Shown here: one piece after another, positions 24,266 to 36,300 of the stretch | How the letters are laid out: each line of letters starts with the position of its first letter | Numbering within the stretch: position 1 is the stretch's first letter | Origin: Hydractinia symbiolongicarpus | Lineage: Eukaryota; Cnidaria; Hydrozoa; Anthoathecata; Hydractiniidae | Direction: 5' to 3' | NCBI RefSeq assembly: GCF_029227915.1 | Contig: NC_079884.1 | Coordinates: forward strand, 5,272,001-5,336,000 | DNA length: 64,000 nucleotides | The notes under the pieces: model-generated | The model's input: the letters and a program-made list of their open reading frames with translations, nothing else | Databases searched by the model: none | What the model was told of the DNA's origin: nothing | Made by a program: the position numbers and the translations under genes

Positions 24266-25900
24266 GTTTGGGAAATGAGTTTACTCCCTGGGTACTTTCT
24301 TTGTATACTTTTGACTATGCGGGCCGAGTCCGGGGTTTACGGGAAATGGCGGGTTTTCGTTTGCCGGCGATTAAACTTCTTTTATTCAGCGTCTCATCAA
24401 AAATGAAAACATTTTTAAAAACTACAAGTCTTATGCGTCTTAGTGGTGAAAAAGTAATTTAAAAAATCGTTCTGGAAATGAGTTTACTCACAGGGTACTT
24501 TCTTTGTATACATTCGACTATACGTGCCAAGCCCGGGATTTACGGGAAATCGCGGGTTTTCGTTTGCCGGCGATTAAACTGCTTTTATTCAGCGTCTCAT
24601 CAAAAATGAAAACATTCTTGAAAACTACAAGTCTCATGCGTTTTAGTGGTGAAATAATAATTTAAAAAATCGTTTGGGAAATGAGTTTACTTCCTGGGTA
24701 CTTTCTTTGTATACTTTTGAATATACGGGCCAAGCCGGGATTTACGGGAAATCGCGGGTTTTCGTTTGCCGACGATTAAACTTCTTTTATTCAGCGTCTC
24801 ATCAAAAATGAAAACATTTTTAAAAACTACAGGTCTTATGCGTTTTAGTGGTGAAAAAATAATTTAAAAAATCGTTCTGGAAATGAGTTTACTCACAGGG
24901 TACTTTCTTTGTGTACATTCGACTATACGTGCCAAGACCGGGATTTACGGGAAATCGCGGTTTTCGTTTGCCGGCGATTAAGCCACTTTTATTCAGCGTC
25001 TCATCAAAAATGAAAACATTCTTGAAAACTACAAGTCTCACGAGTTTTAGTGGTGAAATAATAATTTAAAAAATCGTTTGGGAAATGAGTTTACTCCCTG
25101 GGTACTTTCTTTGTATACTTTTGACTATACGGCCGAGTCCAGGATTTACGGGAAATCGCAGGTTTTCGTTTGCCGGCGATTAAACCTCTTTCATTAAGCG
25201 TCTCATCAAAAATGAAAACATTTTTGAAAACTACAAGTCTCATGCGTTTTAGTGGTGAAAACATAATTTAAAAAATCGTTCGGGAAATGAGTTTACTCCC
25301 TGGGTACTTTCTTTGTATACTTTTGACTATACGGGCCAAGCCCGGGATTTACGGGAAATCGCGGGTTTTCGTTTGCCGGCGATTAAACTGCTTTTATTCA
25401 GCGTCTCATCAAAAATGAAAACATTCTTGAAAACTACAAGTCTCATGCGTTTTAGTGGTGAAATAATAATTTAAAAAATCGTTTGGGAAATGAGTTTACT
25501 CCCTGGGTACTTTCTTTGTATACTTTTGACTATACGGGCCGAGTCCGGGATTTAGGGAAATCGCAGGTTTTCGTTTGCCGGCGATTAAACTGCTTTTATT
25601 CAGCGTCTCATCAAAAATGAAAACATTTTTGAAAACTACAAGTCTCATGCGTTTTAGTGGTGAAAAAGTAATTTAAAAAATCGTTCGGGAAATGAGTTTA
25701 CTCCCTGGGTACTTTCTTTGTATACTTTTGACTATACGGGCCAAGTCCGGGATTTTCGGGAAATCGCGGGTTTTCGTTTGCCGGCGATTAAACTGCTTTT
25801 ATTCAGCGTCTCATCAAAAATGAAAACATTCTTGAAAACTACAAGTCTCATGCGTTTTAGTGGTGAAATAATAATTTAAAAAATCGTTTGGGAAATGAGT
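24266..25900 (+). repeat. Mosaic segment between HOR blocks
   Basis: About eight monomers: the TATGCGGGCCGAGTCCGGGG unit, a type C unit, the GCCGACGATT unit, a second C-like unit with GTGTACATTCG, a unit with CTATACGGCCGAG (one G lost) that resembles type E distally, then an ordinary unit and type G. Pieces match 21.4-22.2 kb and 22.5-23.0 kb. No gene was seen. Confidence 0.6.
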
Positions 25901-28900
25901 TTACTCCCTTGGTACTTTCTTTGTATACTTTTGACTATACGGGCCGAGTCCAGGATTTTCGGGAAATCGCAGGTTTTCGTTTGCCGGCGATTAAACTTCT
26001 TTTATTCAGCGTCTTATCAAAAATGAAAACATTTTTAAAAACTCTAAGTCTCATGCGTTTTAGTGGTGAAAAAGTAATTTAAAAAATCTTTCGGGAAATG
26101 AGTTTACTCCCTGGGTACTTTCTTTGTATACTTTTGAATATACCGGCCAAGCCGGTATTTACGGGAAATCGCGGGTTTTCGTTTGCCGGCGATTAAACTT
26201 CTTTTATTCAGCGTCTCATCAAAAATGAAAACATTTTTAAAAACTACAGGTCTTATGCGTTTTAGTGATGAAAAAATAATTTAAAAAATCGTTTGGGAAA
26301 TGAGTTCACTCCCTGGGTACTTTCTTTGTATACTTTTGACTATACGGGCCGAGTCCAGGATTTACGGGAAATCGCAGGTTTTCGTTTGCCGGCGATTAAA
26401 CTTCTTTTATTCAGCGTCTCATCAAAAATGAAAACATTTTTAAAAACTACAGGTCTCATGCGTTTTAGTGGTGAAATAATAATTTAAAAAATCGTTCGGG
26501 AAATGAGTTTACTCCCTGGGTACTTTCTTTGTATACTTTTGACTATACGGGCCAAGCCCGGGATTTACGGAAAATCGCGGGTTTTCGTTTGCCGGCGATT
26601 AAACTTCTTTTATGCAGCGTCTCATCAAAAATGAAAACATTTTTAAAAACTACAAGTCTTATGCGTTTTAGTGGTCAAACAATAATTTAAAAAATCGTTC
26701 TGGAAATGAGTTTACTCCCTGGGTACTTTCTTTGTATACTTTTGACTATACGGGCCGAGTCCGGGATTTACGGGAAATCGCAGGTTTTCGTTTGCCGGCG
26801 ATTAAACTGCTTTTATTCAGCGTCTCATCAAAAATGAAAACATTCTTGAAAACTACAAGTCTCATGAGTTTTAGTGGTGAAATAATAATTTAAAAAATCG
26901 TTTGGGAAATGAGTTTACTCCCTGGGTACTTTCTTTGTCTACTTTTGACTATACGGGCCGAGTCCAGGATTTACGGGAAATCGCAGGTTTTCGTTTGCCG
27001 GCGATTAAACTTCTTTTATTCACCGTCTCATCAAAAATGAAAACATTTTTAAAAACTACAAGTCTCATGCGTTTTAGTGCTGAAAAAATAATTTAAAAAA
27101 TCGTTCGGGAAATGAGTTTACTCCCTGGGTACTTTCTTTGTATACTTTTGACTATGCGGGCCGAGTCCGGGGTTTACGGGAAATGGCGGGTTTTCGTTTG
27201 CCGGCGATTAAACTTCTTTTATTCAGCGTCTCATCAAAAATGAAAACATTTTTAAAAACTACAAGTCTTATGCGTCTTAGTGGTGAAAAAGTAATTTAAA
27301 AAATCGTTCTGGAAATGAGTTTACTCACAGGGTACTTTCTTTGTATACATTCGACTATACGTGCCAAGCCCGGGATTTACGGGAAATCGCGGGTTTTCGT
27401 TTGCCGGCGATTAAACTGCTTTTATTCAGCGTCTCATCAAAAATGAAAACATTCTTGAAAACTACAAGTCTCATGCGTTTTCGTGGTGAAATAATAATTT
27501 AAAAAATCGTTTGGGAAATGAGTTTACTTCCTGGGTACTTTCTTTGTATACTTTTGAATATACGGGCCAAGCCGGGATTTACGGGAAATCGCGGGTTTTC
27601 GTTTGCCGACGATTAAACTTCTTTTATTCAGCGTCTCATCAAAAATGAAAACATTTTTAAAAACTACAGGTCTTATGCGTTTTAGTGGTGAAAAAATAAT
27701 TTAAAAAATCCTTCTAGAAATGAGTTTACTCACAGGGTACTTTCTTTGTATACATTCGCCTATACGTGCCAAGACCGGGATTTACGGGAAATCGCGGGTT
27801 TTCGTTTGCCGGCGATTAAACCACTTTTATTCAGCGTCTCATCAAAAATGAAAACATTCTTGAAAACTACAAGTCTCACGAGTTTTAGTGGTGAAATAAT
27901 AATTTAAAAAATCGTTTGGGAAATGAGTTTACTCGCTGGGTACTTTCTTTGTATACTTTTGACTATACGGGCCGAGTCCAGGATTTACGGGAAATCGCGG
28001 GTTTTCGTTTTCCGGCGATTAAACCTCTTTCATTAAGCGTCTCATCAAAAATGAAAACATTTTTGAAAACTACAAGTCTCATGCGTTTTAGTGGTGGAAA
28101 AAAAATTTAAAAAATCGTTCTTGAAATGAGTTTACTCCCTGGGTACTTTCTTTGTATACATTCGACTATACGGGCCAAGCCCGGGATTTACGGGAAATCG
28201 CGGGTTTTCGTTTGCCGGCGATTAAACTGCTTTTATTCAGCGTCTCATCAAAAATGAAAACATTCTTGAAAACTACAAGTCTCATGCGTTTTAGTGGTGA
28301 AATAATAATTTAAAAAATCGTTTGGGAAATGAGTTTACTCCCTGGGTACTTTCTTTGTATACTTTTGACTATACGGGCCGAGTCCGGAATTTAGGGAAAT
28401 CGCAGGTTTTCGTTTGCCGGCGATTAAACTGCTTTTATTCAGCGTCTCATCAAAAATGAAAACATTTTTGAAAACTACAAGTCTCATGCGTTTTAGTGGT
28501 GAAAAAGTAATTTAAAAAATCGTTCGGGAAATGAGTTTACTCCCTGGGTACTTTCTTTGTATACTTTTGACTATACGGGCCAAACCCGGGATTTACGGGA
28601 AATCGCGGGTTTTCGTTTGCCGGCGATTAAATTGCTTTTATTCAGCGTGTCATCAAAAATGAAAACATTCTTGAAAACTACAAGTCTCATGCGTTTTAGT
28701 GGTGAAATAATAATTTAAAAAATCGTTTGGGAAATGAGTTTACTCCCTGGGTACTTTCTTTGTATACTTTTGACTATATGGGCCGAGTCCAGGATTTACG
28801 GGAAATCGCAGGTTTTCGTTTGCCGGCGATTAAACTTCTTTTATTCAGCGTCTTATCAAAAATGAAAACATTTTTAAAAACTACAAGTCTCATGCGTTTT

Positions 28901-31900
28901 AGTGGTGAAAAAGTAATTTAAAAAATCGTTCGGGAAATGAGTTTACTCCCTGGGTACTTTCGTTGTTTACTTTTGAATATACGGGCCAAGCCGGTATTTA
29001 CGGGAAATCGCGGGTTTTCGTTTGCCGGCGATTAAACTTCTTTTATTCAGCGTCTCATCAAAAATGAAAACATTTTTAAAAACTACAGGTCTTATGCGTT
29101 TTAGTGGTGAAAAAATAACTTAAAAAATCGTTCGGGAAATGAGTTTACTCACAGGGTACTTTCTTTGTATACTTTTGACTATACGGGCGGAGTCCGGGAT
29201 TTACGGGAAATCGCGGATTTTCGTTTGCCGGCGATTAAACTTATTTTATTCAGCGTCCCATCAAATATGAAAATATTTTTGAAAACTACAAGTCTCATGC
29301 GTTTAGTGGTAAAAAAATAATATAAAAAATCGTTCGGGAAATGAGTTTACTCCCTGGGTACTTTCTTTGTATACTTTTGACTATACGGGCCGAGTCCAGG
29401 ATTTTCGGAAAATCGCAGGTTTTCGTTTGCCGGCGATTAAACTTCTTTTATTCAGCGTCTTATCAAAAATGAAAACATTTTTAAAAACTCTAAGTCTCAT
29501 GCGTTTTAGTGGTGAAAAAGTAATTTAAAAAATCGTTCGGGAAATGAGTTTACTCCCTGGGTACTTTCTTTGTATACTTTTGAATATACCGGCCAAGCCG
29601 GTATTTACGGGAAATCGCGGGTTTTCGTTTGCCGGCGATTAAACTTCTTTTATTCAGCGTCTCATCAAAAATGAAAACATTTTTAAAAACTACAGGTCTT
29701 ATGCGTTTTAGTGGTGAAAAAATAATTTAAAAAATCGTTTGGGAAATGAGTTTACTCCCTGGGTACTTTCTTTGTATACTTTTGACTATACGGGCCGAGT
29801 CCAGGATTTACGGGAAATCGCAGGTTTTCGTTTGCCGGCGATTAAACTTCTTTTATTCAGCGTCTCATCAAAAATGAAAACATTTTTAAAAACTACAGGT
29901 CTCATGCGTTTTAGGGTGAAATAATAATTTAAAAAATCGTTCGGGAAATGAGTTTACTCCCTGGGTACTTTCTTTGTATACTTTTGACTATACGGGCCAA
30001 GCCCGGGATTTACGGGAAATCGCGGGTTTTCGTTTGCCGGCGATTAAACTTCTTTTATGCAGCGTCTCATCAAAAATGAAAACATTTTTAAAAACTACAA
30101 GTCTTATGCGTTTTAGTGGTCAAACAATAATTTAAAAAATCGTTCTGGAAATGAGTTTACTCCCTGGGTACTTTCTTTGTATACTTTTGACTATACGGGC
30201 CGAGTCCGGGATTTACGGGAAATCGCAGGTTTTCCTTTGCCGGCGATTAAACTGCTTTTATTCAGCGTCTCATCAAAAATGAAAACATTCTTGAAAACTA
30301 CAAGTCTCATGAGTTTTAGTGGTGAAATAATAATTTAAAAAATCGTTTGGGAAATGAGTTTACTCCCTGGGTACTTTCTTTGTCTACTTTTGACTATACG
30401 GGCCGAGTCCAGGATTTACGGGAAATCGCAGGTTTTCGTTTGCCGGCGATTAAACTTCTTTTATTCACCGTCTCATCAAAAATGAAAACATTTTTAAAAA
30501 CTACAAGTCTCATGCGTTTTAGTGCTGAAAAAATAATTTAAAAAATCGTTCGGGAAATGAGTTTACTCCCTGGGTACTTTCTTTGTATACTTTTTACTAT
30601 GCGGGCCGAGTCCGGGGTTTACGGGAAATGGCGGGTTTTCGTTTGCCGGCGATTAAACTTCTTTTATTCAGCGTCTCATCAAAAATGAAAACATTTTTAA
30701 AAACTACAAGTCTTATGCGTCTTAGTGGTGAAAAAGTAATTTAAAAAATCGTTCTGGAAATGAGTTTACTCACAGGGTACTTTCTTTGTATACATTCGAC
30801 TATACGTGCCAAGCCCGGGATTTACGGGAAATCGCGGGTTTTCGTTTGCCGGCGATTAAACTGCTTTTATTCAGCGTCTCATCAAAAATGAAAACATTCT
30901 TGAAAACTACAAGTCTCATGCGTTTTAGTGGTGAAATAATAATTTAAAAAATCGTTTGGGAAATGAGTTTACTTCCTGGGTACTTTCTTTGTATACTTTT
31001 GAATATACGGGCCAAGCCGGGATTTACGGGAAATCGCGGGTTTTCGTTTGCCGACGATTAAACTTCTTTTATTCAGCGTCTCATCAAAAATGAAAACATT
31101 TTTAAAAACTACAGGTCTTATGCGTTTTAGTGGTGAAAAAATAATTTAAAAAATCCTTCTAGAAATGAGTTTACTCACAGGGTACTTTCTTTGTATACAT
31201 TCGACTATACGTGCCAAGACCGGGATTTACGGGAAATCGCGGGTTTTCGTTTGCCGGCGATTAAACCACTTTTATTCAGCGTCTCATCAAAAATGAAAAC
31301 ATTCTTGAAAACTACAAGTCTCACGAGTTTTAGTGGTGAAATAATAATTAAAAAAATCGTTTGGGAAATGAGTTTACTCCCTGGGTACTTTCTTTGTATA
31401 CTTTTGACTATACGGGCCGAGTCCAGGATTTACGGGAAATCGCGGGTTTTCGTTTTCCGGCGATTAAACCTCTTTCATTAAGCGTCTCATCAAAAATGAA
31501 AACATTTTTGAAAACTACAAGTCTCATGCGTTTTAGTGGTGGAAAAAAAATTTAAAAAATCGTTCTTGAAATGAATTTACTCCCTGGGTACTTTCTTTGT
31601 ATACATTCGACTATACGGGCCAAGCCCGGGATTTACGGGAAATCGCGGGTTTTCGTTTGCCGGCGATTAAACTGCTTTTATTCAGCGTCTCATCAAAAAT
31701 GAAAACATTCTTGAAAACTACAAGTCTCATGCGTTTTAGTGGTGAAATAATAATTTAAAAAATCGTTTGGGAAATGAGTTTACTCCCTGGGTACTTTCTT
31801 TGTATACTTTTGACTATACGGGCCGAGTCCGGAATTTAGGGAAATCGCAGGTTTTCGTTTGCCGGCGATTAAACTGCTTTTATTCAGCGTCTCATCAAAA

Positions 31901-32745
31901 ATGAAAACATTTTTGAAAACTACAAGTCTCATGCGTTTTAGTGGTGAAAAAGTAATTTAAAAAATCGTTCGGGAAATGAGTTTACTCCCTGGGTACTTTC
32001 TTTGTATACTTTTGATTATACGGGCCAAACCCGGGATTTACGGGAAATCGCAGGTTTTCGTTTGCCGGCGATTAAATTGCTTTTATTCAGCGTGTCATCA
32101 AAAATGAAAACATTCTTGAAAACTACAAGTCTCATGCGTTTTAGTGGTGAAATAATAATTTAAAAAATCGTTTGGGAAATGAGTTTACTCCCTGGGTACT
32201 TTCTTTGTATACTTTTGACTATATGGGCCGAGTCCAGGATTTACGGGAAATCGCAGGTTTTCGTTTGCCGGCGATTAAACTTCTTTTATTCAGCGTCTTA
32301 TCAAAAATGAAAACATTTTTAAAAACTACAAGTCTCATGCGTTTTAGTGGTGAAAAAGTAATTTAAAAAATCGTTCGGAAAATGAGTTTACTCCCTGGGT
32401 ACTTTCTTTGTTTACTTTTGAATATACGGGCCAAGCCGGTATTTACGGGAAATCGCGGATTTTCGTTTGCCGGCGATTAAACTTCTTTTATTCAGCGTCT
32501 CATCAAAAATGAAAACATTTTTAAAAACTACAGGTCTTATGCGTTTTAGTGGTGAAAAAATAACTTAAAAAATCGTTCGGGAAATGAGTTTACTCACAGG
32601 GTACTTTCTTTGTATACTTTTGACTATACGGGCCGAGTCCGGGATTTACGGGAAATCGCGGATTTTCGTTTGCCGGCGATTAAACTTATTTTATTCAGCG
32701 TCCCATCAAATATGAAAATATTTTTGAAAACTACAAGTCTCATGC
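25900..32745 (+). repeat. 3445-bp (17-monomer) HOR, two tandem copies
   Basis: Copies about 25900-29300 and 29345-32745. Markers at offset 3445-3446, in order: AAACTCTAAG (26041, 29487), the ATACCGGCC hairpin, GTCAAACAATAATT, TTTGTCTACTTTTG, TATGCGGGCCGAGTCCGGGG, CTTCTAGAAATG (27711, 31156), type E, GTTCTTGAAATG, GGAATTTAGGG, GCGTGTCATC, CTATATGGGCCGAG, GTTTACTTTTGAATA and ATAACTTAAAAAATCG. Private changes since the duplication include TTTTTACTATGCGG in copy 2, a two-base loss (TTTTAGGGTG) near 29.91 kb, and CGGGCGGAG in copy 1. Confidence 0.9.
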
Positions 32746-33360
32746 GTTTTAGTAGTGAAATAATAATTTAAAAAATCGTTTGGGAAATGAGTTTACTCCC
32801 TGGGTACTTTCTTTGTATACTTTTGACTATATGGGCCGAGTCCAGGATTTACGGGAAATCGCAGGTTTTCGTTTGCCGGCGATTAAACTTCTTTTATTCA
32901 GCGTCTTATCAAAAATGAAAACATTTTTAAAAACTACAAGTCTCATGCGTTTTAGTGGTGAAAAAGTAATTTAAAAAATCGTTCGGAAAATGAGTTTACT
33001 CCCTGGGTACTTTCTTTGTTTACTTTTGAATATACGGGCCAAGCCGGTATTTACGGGAAATCGCGGGTTTTCGTTTGCCGGCGATTAAACTTCTTTTATT
33101 CAGCGTCTCATCAAAAATGAAAACATTTTTAAAAACTACAGGTCTTATGCGTTTTAGTGGTGAAAAAATAACTTAAAAAATCGTTCGGGAAATGAGTTTA
33201 CTCACAGGGTACTTTCTTTGTATACTTTTGACTATACGGGCCGAGTCCGGGATTTACGGGAAATCGCGGATTTTCGTTTGCCGGCGATTAAACTTATTTT
33301 ATTCAGCGTCCCATCAAATATGAAAATATTTTTGAAAACTACAAGTCTCATGCGTTTAGT
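32140..33360 (+). repeat. 608-bp (3-monomer) tandem duplication
   Basis: About 32140-32750 and 32751-33360. Markers CTATATGGGCCGAG, CGTTCGGAAAATGAG, TTTGTTTACTTTTG, ATAACTTAAAAAATCG and CTTATTTTATTCAGCGTCCC all recur at 608. It overlaps the right end of the second 17-mer copy and so postdates it. The two copies differ at GCGGATTTTCG against GCGGGTTTTCG in the second monomer. Confidence 0.85.
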
Positions 33361-36300
33361 GGTAAAAAAATAATATAAAAAATCGTTCGGGAAATGAGTT
33401 TACTCACTGGGTACTTTCTTTGTATACTTTTGACTATACGGGCCAAGCCCGGGATATACGGGAAATCGCGGGTTTTCGTTTGCCAGCGATTAAACTTCTT
33501 TTATTCAGCGTCTCATCAAAAATGAAAACATTTTTAAAAACTATAAGTCTTATGCGTTTTAGTGGTGAAAAAATAATTTAAAAAATCGTTCGGGAAATGA
33601 GTTTACTCCCTGGGTACTTTCTTTGTATACTTGTGAATATACGGGCCAAGCCGGGATTTACGGGAAATCGCGGGTTTTCGTTTGCCGGCGATTAAACTTC
33701 TTTTATTCAGCGTCTCATCAAAAATGAAAACATTTTTAAAAACTAGAGGTCTTATGCGTTTTAGTGGTGAAAAAATAATTTAAAAAATCGTTCTGGAAAT
33801 GAGTTTACTCACAGGGTACTTTCTTTGTATACATTCGACTATACGTGCCAAGCCCGGGATTTACGGGAAATCGCGGGTTTTCGTTTGCCGGCGATTAAAC
33901 TGCTTTTATTCAACGTCTCATCAAAAATGAAAACATTCTTGAAAACTACAAGTCTCATGCGTTTTAGTGGTGAAATAATAATTTAAAAAATCGTTTGGGA
34001 AATGAGTTTACTCCCTGGGTACTTTCTTTGTATACTTTTGACTATACGGGCAGAGTCAAGGATTTACGGGAAGTCGCAGGTTTTCGTTTGCCGGCGATTA
34101 AACTTCTTTTATTCAGCGTCTCATCAAAAATGAAAACATTTTTGAAAACTACAAGTTTCATGCGTTTTAGTGGTGAAAAAAAAATTTAAAAAATCGTTCG
34201 GGAAATGAGTTTACTCCCTGGGTACTTTCTTTGTATACTTTTGACTATACGGGCCAAGCCCGGGATTTACGGGAAATCGCGGGTTTTCGTTTACCGGCGA
34301 TTAAACTGCTTTTATTCAGCGTCTCATCAAAAATGAAAACATTCTTGAAAACTACAAGTCTCATGCGTTTTAGTGGTGAAATAATAATTTAAAAAATCGT
34401 TTGGGAAATGAGTTTACTCCCTGGGTACTTTCTTTGTATAATTTTGACTATACGGGCCGAGTCCGGGATTTAGGGAAATCGCAGGTTTTCGTTTGCCGGC
34501 GATTAAACTGCTTTTATTCAGCGTCTCATCAAAAATGAAAACATTTTTGAAAACTACAAGTCTCATGCGTTTTAGTGGTGAAAAAGTAATTTAAAAAATC
34601 GTTCGGGAAATGAGTTTACTCCCTGGGTACTTTCTTTGTATACTTTTGACTATACGGGCCAAGCCCGGGATTTACGGGAAATCGCGGGTTTTCGTTTGCC
34701 GGCGATTAAACTGCTTTTATTCAGCGTCTCATCAAAAATGAAAACATTCTTGAAAACTACAAGTCTCTTGCGTTTTAGTGGTGAAATAATAATTCAAAAA
34801 ATCGTTTGGGAAATGAGTTTACTCCCTGGGTACTTTCTTTGTATACTTTTGACTATACGGGCCAAGCCGGTATTTACGGGAAATCGCGGATTTTCGTTTG
34901 CCGGCGATTAAACTTCTTTTATTCAGCGTCCCATCAAATATGAAAATATTTTTGAAAACTACAAGTCTTATGCGTTTAGTGGTAAAAAAATAATATAAAA
35001 AATCGTTCGGGAAATGAGTTTACTCCCTGGGTACTTTCTTTGTATACTTTGACTATACGGGCCAAGCCCGGGATATACGGGAAATCCCGGGTTTTCGTTT
35101 GCCAGCGATTAAACTTCTTTTATTCAGCGTCTCATCAAAAATGAAAACATTTTTAAAAACTACAAGTCTTATGCGTTTTAGTGGTGAAAAAACAATTTAA
35201 AAAATCGTTCTGGAAATGAGTTTACTCCCTGGGTAATTTCTTTGTATACTTTTGACTATACGGGCCGAGTCCGGGATTTAGGGAAATCGCAGGTTTTCGT
35301 TTGCCGGCGATTAAACTGCTTTTATTCAGCGTCCCATCAAAAATGAAAACATTCTTGAAAACTACAAGTCTCATGCGTTTTAGTGGTGAAATAATAATTT
35401 AAAAAATCGTTCGGGAAATGAGTTTACTCCCTGGGTACTTTCTTTGTATACTTTTGAATATACGGGCCAAGCCGGGATTTACGGGAAATCGCGGGTTTTC
35501 GTTTGCCGGCGATTAAACTTCTTTTATTCAGCGTCTCATCAAAAATGAAAACATTTTTAAAAACTACAGGTCTTATGCGTTTTAGTGGTGAAAAAATAAT
35601 TTAAAAAATCGTTCTGGAAATGAGTTTACTCACAGGGTACTTTCTTTATATACATTCGACTATACGTGCCAAGCCCGGCATTTACGGGAAATCGCGGGTT
35701 TTCGTTTGCCGGCGATTAAACTGCTTTTATTCAGCGTCTCATCAAAAATGAAAACATTTTTAAAAACTACAAGTCTTATGCGTTTTAGTGGTGAAAAAAT
35801 AATTTAAAAAATCGTTCTGGAAATGAGTTTACTCCCTGGGTACTTTCTTTGTATACTTTTGACTATACGGGCAGAGTCCGGGATTTAGGGAAATCGCAGG
35901 TTTTCGTTTGCCGGCGATTAAACTGCTTTTATTCAGCGTCCCATCAAAAATGAAAACATTCTTGAAAACTACAAGTCTCATGCGTTTTAGTGGTGAAATA
36001 ATAATTTAAAAAATCGTTCGGGAAATGAGTTTACTCCCTGGGTACTTTCTTTGTATACTTTTGACTATACGGGCCGAGTCCGGGATTTAGGGAAATCGCA
36101 GGTTTTCGTTTGCCGGCGATTAAACTTCTTTTATTCAGCGTCTCATCAAAAATGAAAACATTTTTAAAAACTACAGGTCTTATGCGTTTTAGTGGTGAAA
36201 AAATAATTTAAAAAATCGTTCTGGAAATGAGTTTACTCACAGGGTACTTTCTTTGTATACTTTTGACTATACGGGCCAAGCCGGGATTTACGGGAAATCG
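33361..36300 (+). repeat. Mosaic segment with a long-range relative at 45.2-46.4 kb
   Basis: About 14-15 monomers with no adjacent higher-order duplication. The tract at about 34900-36040 matches about 45230-46370 at offset 10329: shared markers are TATACTTTGACTATAC (two T lost), ATTTAGGG with GCGTCCCATCAAAAATG, and CTTTATATACATTC with AGCCCGGCATTTACGG. A 91-codon open frame at 34636-34911 starts at TTG and is treated as non-coding. Confidence 0.7.

Noticed and set aside
31191-31481. 96-codon frame (and the 91-codon frame at 34636-34911) as a real gene
   Set aside because: Both start at TTG and arise from loss of the usual TAA (AATTAAA and AATTCAA) that lets one monomer frame run into the next. 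No similarity to a known family and no support beyond openness.
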